Assembly (NCBI GenBank): GCA_030151665.1
Contig: JASLDB010000067.1
Location: forward strand, 1-10,169
Direction of reading: 5' to 3'
Source of the DNA: Neisseriaceae bacterium
Lineage (GTDB): Bacteria > Pseudomonadota > Gammaproteobacteria > Burkholderiales > Neisseriaceae
Length of the DNA: 10,169 nt
The notes below the pieces were generated by a model. The model searched no databases. It worked only from the letters and a program-made list of their open reading frames with translations, and was not told where the DNA came from. Both the position numbers and the translations under genes were made by a program. Shown here piece by piece: positions 6,680-10,169 of the stretch (position 1 is its first letter; every line of letters begins with the position of its first letter).

Positions 6680-7581
6680 GTAAATTAATCAAAGCATCTA
6701 TTGGCGCAGCAGTTTTGGTGGCCATTGGCGTAGGCGCTTATGTGGTGTCTGGCCCCAGTTTAACACCTAGTCAACCAGATACTTATACTATGGTTGATAA
6801 GGCAGGCCAAAAAGTAGGGGACTATCAAGTACCCAATGATTTATCCATCGCTAATGAGCCCAATGCAGAAGAAATTCGTTATGGCAAAGCTTTGTTAAAC
6901 GAAACCAAGCGTTTATTGCCCAATAATGTGGGGGCGAGTATGAATTGCAATAGTTGCCATATTGCCGAGGGCAAACAAGAACATGGTGCACCATATTTAA
7001 CCAGTTTGCCCCAATATCCTAAAGTGATGCCACGAGCAGGCAAAATGGTGGACATGACCATGAGAATTAATGGCTGTTTCCAACGATCTATGAATGGCAA
7101 GCCATTGGATGTTAATTCGAAAGAGATGAAAGCCATGGTTGCCTATATGGCTTGGTTGAGTAAGATGCAGCCCAAAGATGTAAAAGTTAAATTGGTTAAT
7201 TCAGGCCCAGTTGATGAGAAATTAGTACCTGATATTAATCGGGGTAAAAACATTTATGTAGCACAGTGCGCAACATGTCATGGCAATAATGGTGAAGGCC
7301 TGAAGGATAAACGAGGCAATATTGTTTTTCCACCACTTTGGGGGGATGAGTCTTTCAATATAGGTGCTGGTATGGCAAGAACCTATAAAGCAGCACAATT
7401 TGTTAAATACAACATGCCAATGGCCGTGCAAAAAAATGGTACTTGGGGGCAAGGTGGGGTGTTGACCGATCAAGAAGCTGTCGATGTGGCTGAGTATTTC
7501 ACCCACATGCCAAGACCTGATTTTGCTGGCAAAGTCAAAGATTGGCCCAATGGCAAAAAACCAAAAGATGCTCGATATTAA
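6676..7581 (+). CDS. tsdA: Thiosulfate dehydrogenase / tetrathionate reductase TsdA
   Basis: TsdA interconverts two thiosulfates and one tetrathionate in the periplasm using two hemes c. The protein has 301 residues. An N-terminal hydrophobic segment (about 6-24) serves as signal or anchor. The SoxA-like first domain has C91-NS-C94-H95 and the family hallmark NGCFQRSMNG, in which C134 is the expected unusual Cys ligand of the catalytic heme 1. The second domain has C198-AT-C201-H202. M247 (in NMPMA) is the probable heme 2 ligand; the residue before it is N246, where the Allochromatium enzyme has Lys (from memory, K208/M209). Asn-Met is, as I recall, the arrangement of the Campylobacter jejuni enzyme, which works in tetrathionate respiration. 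The neighbouring TtrSR pair also favours reduction. It is the second gene of the operon and is followed by a terminator. Confidence 0.93.
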   Translation: MSKLIKASIGAAVLVAIGVGAYVVSGPSLTPSQPDTYTMVDKAGQKVGDYQVPNDLSIANEPNAEEIRYGKALLNETKRLLPNNVGASMNCNSCHIAEGKQEHGAPYLTSLPQYPKVMPRAGKMVDMTMRINGCFQRSMNGKPLDVNSKEMKAMVAYMAWLSKMQPKDVKVKLVNSGPVDEKLVPDINRGKNIYVAQCATCHGNNGEGLKDKRGNIVFPPLWGDESFNIGAGMARTYKAAQFVKYNMPMAVQKNGTWGQGGVLTDQEAVDVAEYFTHMPRPDFAGKVKDWPNGKKPKDARY

Positions 7582-7602
7582 TTTCCAGATGGTAATCCTT
7601 TT

Positions 7603-7628
7603 CCCCCTTCGATAAGGGGGATTTTTTT
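7603..7628 (+). terminator. Intrinsic terminator after tsdA
   Basis: CCCCCTT (7603-7609) pairs perfectly with AAGGGGG (7614-7620) around a CGAT loop and is followed by A then T7. It begins 22 nt after the tsdA stop and ends the cytochrome-tsdA transcript. Confidence 0.92.
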
Positions 7629-7645
7629 GCCCATACATTATCTAA

Positions 7646-7813
7646 TATTACAAATCAGTATCATTAATATTAAAAATGAAAGAAGGTCGAGTCTTGGCAA
7701 AAGGCAGTTCCAAAGAAGTATTCAACGAAGTACAATTGCAAAAAGCGTATGTTTGGCTGATACGACTGGTTATGATGGATGATGGCACGTGGTTGTTTAA
7801 TAGTATCAACTAA
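7646..7813 (+). pseudogene. Relic of the C-terminal end of an ABC transporter ATP-binding protein
   Basis: One frame downstream of a stop codon at 7643 reads through SLILKMKEGRVLAKG, then SSKEVFNEVQLQKAY and MDDGTWLF, to a TAA at 7811-7813. This resembles the C-terminus of FepC/FhuC/BtuD-type ATPases, where a strand and turn of the form ILLKEGRVLAQG is followed by a helix of the form PEEVLTPELLQQAYG. The Walker A, signature, Walker B and H-loop portions are missing. The first ATG, at 7676, would give only 45 residues and has no Shine-Dalgarno. It is therefore read as the remnant of an iron-siderophore or cobalamin-type uptake ATPase, truncated at its 5' side. It begins just after the tsdA terminator, and its end overlaps the 3' end of the TatD-family gene. 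The call rests on motif resemblance only. Confidence 0.5.
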
Positions 7814-8583
7814 TTGCACATGGCGAGCATGTCTTGGCAGTTTTTTGTGGTTTGCTCAGCAACTTTCTCAATGCTACATTGTTTAATTTTGGCAATTTCT
7901 TGAGCAACCATCAGCATGTTTTTGGGGTGGTTGTATTCCTCTTGGGCCAGTTGCGGGCGCATATAAGGTGCATCGGTTTCTAACACCAAATGCCGTAAGT
8001 CAATTTGGGCGACTGTCTCGCGAATTTTTCTGGCATTTGGATTTAATATAACGGTACCAATGCCCAATAACCATCCTTGTTTAATGGCAATATTGGCCTC
8101 TTCTGGGCTACCAGAAAAAGCATGCAAGAAGCCTTTTACTTGATATGGTTTAACCAATTGCCAAAAAATCGCATTGGCTTTACGCAAATGCAAGGTAATG
8201 GGTCGTTGGTATTCATGAGCCAGCATCAGTTGCTTTATAAGGGTCGTTTTTTGTGATTCTCGGTGTTCGCCATCTTTGTATTGATAAAAATCCAAACCTA
8301 TTTCACCCAATAAGGTATTGGGGTGGCTTTCTAACAATCTGACCAATTGTGACCAATCAGATTCTTGAATTTTATCTGCCCAAAAAGGATGAAATCCCAA
8401 AGCAGGGCGAATGAAATCGGGATACCTTTGAGTCATCGCCAAGATAGCATCAAATTCTTGCGCGTTAGTCGCAGGTAAAATGAAGTGTTGTATGCCCATT
8501 AATTGACAGTCGAATAACAATGTTTCCAATTGCAATTGCAAAGGATCGTGATTCAAATGGCAGTGGCTATCAATAAGATACAT
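7810..8583 (-). CDS. TatD-family metal-dependent hydrolase / deoxyribonuclease (YjjV-like)
   Basis: This 257-residue TIM-barrel hydrolase of the TatD family (about 260 aa as usual) has the complete metal site: H7 and H9 in DSHCHL, E94 in GEIGLDF, H132 in LHLRK, H154 in LHAFSGS and D204 in LETDAPY. It is probably a cytoplasmic metal-dependent 3'-5' exonuclease acting on DNA. Details such as FILPAT, FSGSPEEA and GIGTVILNPNA look closer to E. coli YjjV than to TatD itself. The ATG at 8583 is the family start, but no Shine-Dalgarno precedes it. The preceding bases are T-rich and belong to the terminator hairpin of the upstream ProQ-like gene. Its 3' end overlaps the ABC ATPase relic on the other strand. 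Confidence 0.9.
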   Translation of the reverse strand: MYLIDSHCHLNHDPLQLQLETLLFDCQLMGIQHFILPATNAQEFDAILAMTQRYPDFIRPALGFHPFWADKIQESDWSQLVRLLESHPNTLLGEIGLDFYQYKDGEHRESQKTTLIKQLMLAHEYQRPITLHLRKANAIFWQLVKPYQVKGFLHAFSGSPEEANIAIKQGWLLGIGTVILNPNARKIRETVAQIDLRHLVLETDAPYMRPQLAQEEYNHPKNMLMVAQEIAKIKQCSIEKVAEQTTKNCQDMLAMCN

Positions 8584-8594
8584 GGTGAAAAAAT

Positions 8595-8625
8595 AAAAAA
8601 GCCATGCTTTTTACATGGCTTTTTT
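8595..8625 (-). terminator. Intrinsic terminator between the ProQ-like and TatD-family genes
   Basis: AAAAAAGCCATG (8595-8606) and CATGGCTTTTTT (8614-8625) form a perfect 12-bp stem with a 7-nt loop. It is followed, on the - strand, by a second T-rich run. It lies only 5 nt past the stop of the ProQ-like gene and 11 nt before the ATG of the TatD-family gene, so it separates the two genes or acts as a partial attenuator. Symmetric A/T flanks mean it could also work on the + strand. Confidence 0.85.
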
Positions 8626-8630
8626 AATCA

Positions 8631-9059
8631 TTATTCTTCACTAGGTGTGGTGACAACTTCTTGCTCTGAAGTTGCCACGCTGTTAACAGCATCAGCTGTT
8701 GTTTCAGGTTTGCTAGTTTGCATGCATGGATGTGCTTGAGCAATTTTTTGTTCTTCTTCGGTTACATCACCTTTAAAGCGATTGTTTAGATCAAACCGTT
8801 TGCCACCTGTGGCCAAGGCTTTGATATAACGTGGTCGACGGCAATGGTTTGCTAGTACACGAGCAACCAAAATAGCATCAAATTGCGGTAATTCTGCAAT
8901 TAGCGCTTGATCGATACCAATGGCTAAGGGTTTAAACTTTTTAAAAACATCATATTTTTTATAAATATGATCAGCAATCATTTCTGTTTGTTTTTTCTTG
9001 CTCATGGTTTGAACTGCTGCTTTTAAGGCAGCGCCCATGCTTGTTTCATTGTCCATCAT
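8631..9059 (-). CDS. proQ: ProQ/FinO-domain RNA chaperone, minimal neisserial type
   Basis: This 142-residue RNA-binding protein is essentially a single ProQ/FinO domain (about 28-110). It shows KKFKPLAIGIDQALIAEL (40-57), the VLANHCRRPRYIKALATGG core (68-86), and KRFDLNNRFKGDVTEEEQKIA (87-107). A short Thr/Glu-rich acidic tail follows and there is no C-terminal Tudor-like domain as in E. coli ProQ (232 aa). It resembles the compact ProQ of Neisseria meningitidis (NMB1681, recalled as about 140 aa), a global sRNA/mRNA binder. A TTG at 9080 would lengthen it, but the ATG at 9059 (MMDNETSMGAALK) fits the family, with TAAGGA at 9070-9075 10 nt upstream; the ATG at 9056 is the alternative. An inverted repeat overlaps this Shine-Dalgarno. 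Confidence 0.9.
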   Translation of the reverse strand: MMDNETSMGAALKAAVQTMSKKKQTEMIADHIYKKYDVFKKFKPLAIGIDQALIAELPQFDAILVARVLANHCRRPRYIKALATGGKRFDLNNRFKGDVTEEEQKIAQAHPCMQTSKPETTADAVNSVATSEQEVVTTPSEE

Positions 9060-9072
9060 GCTTATTAAATCC

Positions 9073-9087
9073 TTACCCAATGGGTAA
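9073..9087. repeat. Inverted repeat TTACCCA-A-TGGGTAA overlapping the proQ ribosome binding site
   Basis: This perfect 7-bp inverted repeat around a single base lies 14 nt upstream of the proQ ATG. On the - strand it reads TTACCCATTGGGTAA and runs directly into GGA, so the first bases of the TAAGGA Shine-Dalgarno are part of the repeat. As RNA it can form a 5-bp stem with a 5-nt loop next to the ribosome site. As DNA it could be an operator. Confidence 0.55.
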
Positions 9088-9149
9088 TTTTATTGTTGCT
9101 TTGTCCACCACCACAAAAATATGGTGTTGGGGTGAATTAAAAATAATCA

Positions 9150-9155
9150 ATTATA
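9150..9155 (-). promoter_or_regulatory. Candidate -10 element of proQ
   Basis: A perfect TATAAT on the - strand, preceded by TTGAG, lies about 90 nt before the proQ ATG. The -35 region at 17-nt spacing (AGTCAA) is weak. Its presence in the 171-nt gap after the lipoprotein gene argues that proQ has its own promoter. Confidence 0.4.
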
Positions 9156-9230
9156 CTCAATTAAAGTGCAAATTGACTAAAGGCCTCTATTTTCTCACAA
9201 AAAGCCGAGCAAAGCGAAAAAAATCAAAAC

Positions 9231-9671
9231 TTATTGGCAGCTATTGGGTAAAGCTTGCCATGCAGTTGATAGCATGGTGCCATTGGCGTAAAGATTAATT
9301 TTACTATTATCAAGGCCATCGGGTACGACTTCAAAAACCAATCCTTCTATTTGTGTAAAAGGATTCATCAACGAAACTGTTGTGCCCCTGTCAGCATAAG
9401 ACTTCATTTCATAAAAACCATCAGGTAATTTAAAACGCTGTTTTAAATTATCTTGTATGCATTGGGCAGCCAATGCAACATTTTTACTACTGAGTACTGT
9501 GGTGGCAGGTAACTCATTGCGTTTGGGCAAAGTACGGTAATTATATAATTTGGTATCTTGTACCACTGCAAAATTATCTTTTTTATCTATGTGTTGAGGC
9601 GTCGTTGTGGTTTCACAAGCGCTTAAAATCAAAACAGTAGATAAGAGTAAGAATATTTTTTTTGCGAACAT
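9231..9671 (-). CDS. Lipoprotein of unknown function
   Basis: I do not recognise the family of this 146-residue protein. The N-terminus is a clear lipoprotein signal: MFAKK, a hydrophobic core, then the lipobox LSAC with C19 as the acylated cysteine. The mature protein is about 128 residues, beginning ETTTTPQ, with no membrane segment. It has two further cysteines, C71 and C145, which could form a disulfide linking an internal helix to the C-terminus. The E20 after the acylated cysteine does not signal inner-membrane retention by the classical +2 Asp rule, so outer-membrane sorting is likely. AGGGA lies 5 nt before the ATG. It diverges from ubiX across a 447-nt gap and is separated from proQ by 171 nt. 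Confidence 0.75.
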   Translation of the reverse strand: MFAKKIFLLLSTVLILSACETTTTPQHIDKKDNFAVVQDTKLYNYRTLPKRNELPATTVLSSKNVALAAQCIQDNLKQRFKLPDGFYEMKSYADRGTTVSLMNPFTQIEGLVFEVVPDGLDNSKINLYANGTMLSTAWQALPNSCQ

Positions 9672-10118
9672 AGCATCCCTAAGTATTATAAATCAAATAT
9701 TTAAGATTTATTTGGTATGAGTCATTTAAACAGTATCTATTTGATTGTACTTGATGAAAAAATAAATGCTAAGCAAGCTAACATAAAATTACTTTATAAA
9801 TTATAAATGACATAAAAATATTAGTCTAGTTTAAGTTCTTCATAAGTGACAGTTAAGCCAAGGCATTATAATACATTTTTGTTGGTATTTGTACGAGCAG
9901 TTGTGGAGGGTGTGCAAGGAAATGCCTTTAGTTGATTGTATTATAAGAATTTTGTATAAAATAAACTTATTGATAGTTGGTTAATGATGTGTATGGGTAT
10001 CAAGTATGTCAACAGTTCTCATGTGAGGGGATGGGTCGTGAATCATCGCCATTCATATAGGTATCTTGCGGTATAATAGTGTAATCTTTCATTAGCACTT
10101 TAACTTGGGTGTCGTTGT
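9672..10118. other. Divergent AT-rich intergenic region between the lipoprotein gene and ubiX
   Basis: No convincing gene, tRNA, terminator or repeat array is visible in this 447-nt stretch. It contains a - strand TATAAT (at 9685-9690) close to the lipoprotein start and a + strand TATAAT at 9867-9872 without a good -35. A third + strand TATAAT, at 10072-10077, is 41 nt before ubiX. A 20-codon frame from the ATG at 9922 has no conserved look. The length would allow an unannotated small RNA, but no intrinsic terminator supports one. Confidence 0.5.
10072..10077 (+). promoter_or_regulatory. Candidate ubiX -10 element
   Basis: A perfect TATAAT lies 41 nt before the ubiX ATG. The region 17 nt upstream (CCATTC) is not a good -35. 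A start near 10084 would give a leader of about 35 nt. Confidence 0.45.
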
Positions 10119-10169
10119 ATGCAACCACAAACCATTACATTAGCACTAACAGGTGCTTCAGGCATGCCA
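10119..10169 (+). CDS. ubiX: UbiX flavin prenyltransferase, N-terminal fragment cut by the window edge
   Basis: Only 17 residues are present, reading MQPQTITLALTGASGMP. This matches the conserved N-terminal strand and first FMN-binding loop of UbiX/Pad1 proteins (typically ITLAITGASGAxYG). UbiX makes prenylated FMN, the cofactor of UbiD decarboxylases, for ubiquinone synthesis. The motif is distinctive but the fragment is short, so the call rests on this one segment. The gene continues beyond the right edge. Confidence 0.75.
   Translation, partial: MQPQTITLALTGASGMP

Noticed and set aside
9190..9230. AAAAAGCCGAGCAAAGCG region as terminator of the lipoprotein gene
   Set aside because: T-rich on the - strand, but I find no proper complementary stem.
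9922..9984. 20-codon frame MPLVDCIIRILYKINLLIVG in the lipoprotein-ubiX gap
   Set aside because: AAGGA is only 1 nt before the ATG, there is no conserved look, and hydrophobic short frames are common by chance in AT-rich DNA.
9984..10076. Short frame starting MMCMGIKYVNSSHV upstream of ubiX
   Set aside because: No ribosome site, about 30 codons, no recognisable domain, and it overlaps the likely ubiX promoter.
10156..10163. TTCAGGCA, resembling the core of Neisseriaceae DNA uptake sequence variants
   Set aside because: It lacks the rest of any DUS variant I know (such as AGGCAGCCTGAA or GCCGTCTGAA), occurs once and is explained by the conserved UbiX GASGMP codons.

Overview
The window reads as an AT-rich chromosomal segment of a beta-proteobacterium, most likely a member of the Neisseriaceae. 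The best clue is the compact ProQ/FinO-domain protein at 8631-9059, which matches the short neisserial ProQ type from memory. The RlmF, TatD-family and UbiX housekeeping genes fit. No Neisseria-type DNA uptake sequence was found by eye, so a lineage without the classical DUS is plausible. Genus is not assigned.

Layout. Positions 1-40 hold a bidirectional terminator closing an unseen gene on the left. On the + strand follow a YfbU-family gene (203-727), a small antibiotic-biosynthesis-monooxygenase-fold gene (1009-1311) and rlmF (1471-2589). From 2793 to 7628 lies an accessory respiratory module. On the - strand are the response regulator ttrR and sensor kinase ttrS, overlapping by 4 nt. Diverging from them on the + strand are a triheme cytochrome c gene and tsdA, also overlapping by 4 nt and closed by a strong terminator. 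Next to that terminator is a short relic of an ABC transporter ATPase (about 7646-7813). The right part has three - strand genes: a TatD-family deoxyribonuclease, the ProQ-like RNA chaperone, and an unrecognised lipoprotein. After a 447-nt divergent gap the + strand start of ubiX runs off the right edge.

How the genes work together. The module pairs the TtrS/TtrR tetrathionate sensor system with the diheme thiosulfate dehydrogenase/tetrathionate reductase TsdA and a membrane-anchored triheme cytochrome. TtrSR is classically known from Salmonella, where it switches on the molybdoenzyme operon ttrBCA; no ttrABC gene is present here. The inferred pathway is electrons -> triheme cytochrome -> TsdA -> tetrathionate in the periplasm, induced by tetrathionate and probably by low oxygen. 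The 123-nt divergent promoter region carries a near-perfect FNR-type box, a perfect TGTGGT/ACCACA palindrome and a -10 element with no good -35. The TsdA heme-2 region has an Asn-Met pair, which from memory resembles the tetrathionate-reducing Campylobacter enzyme more than the Lys-Met of the thiosulfate-oxidising Allochromatium enzyme.
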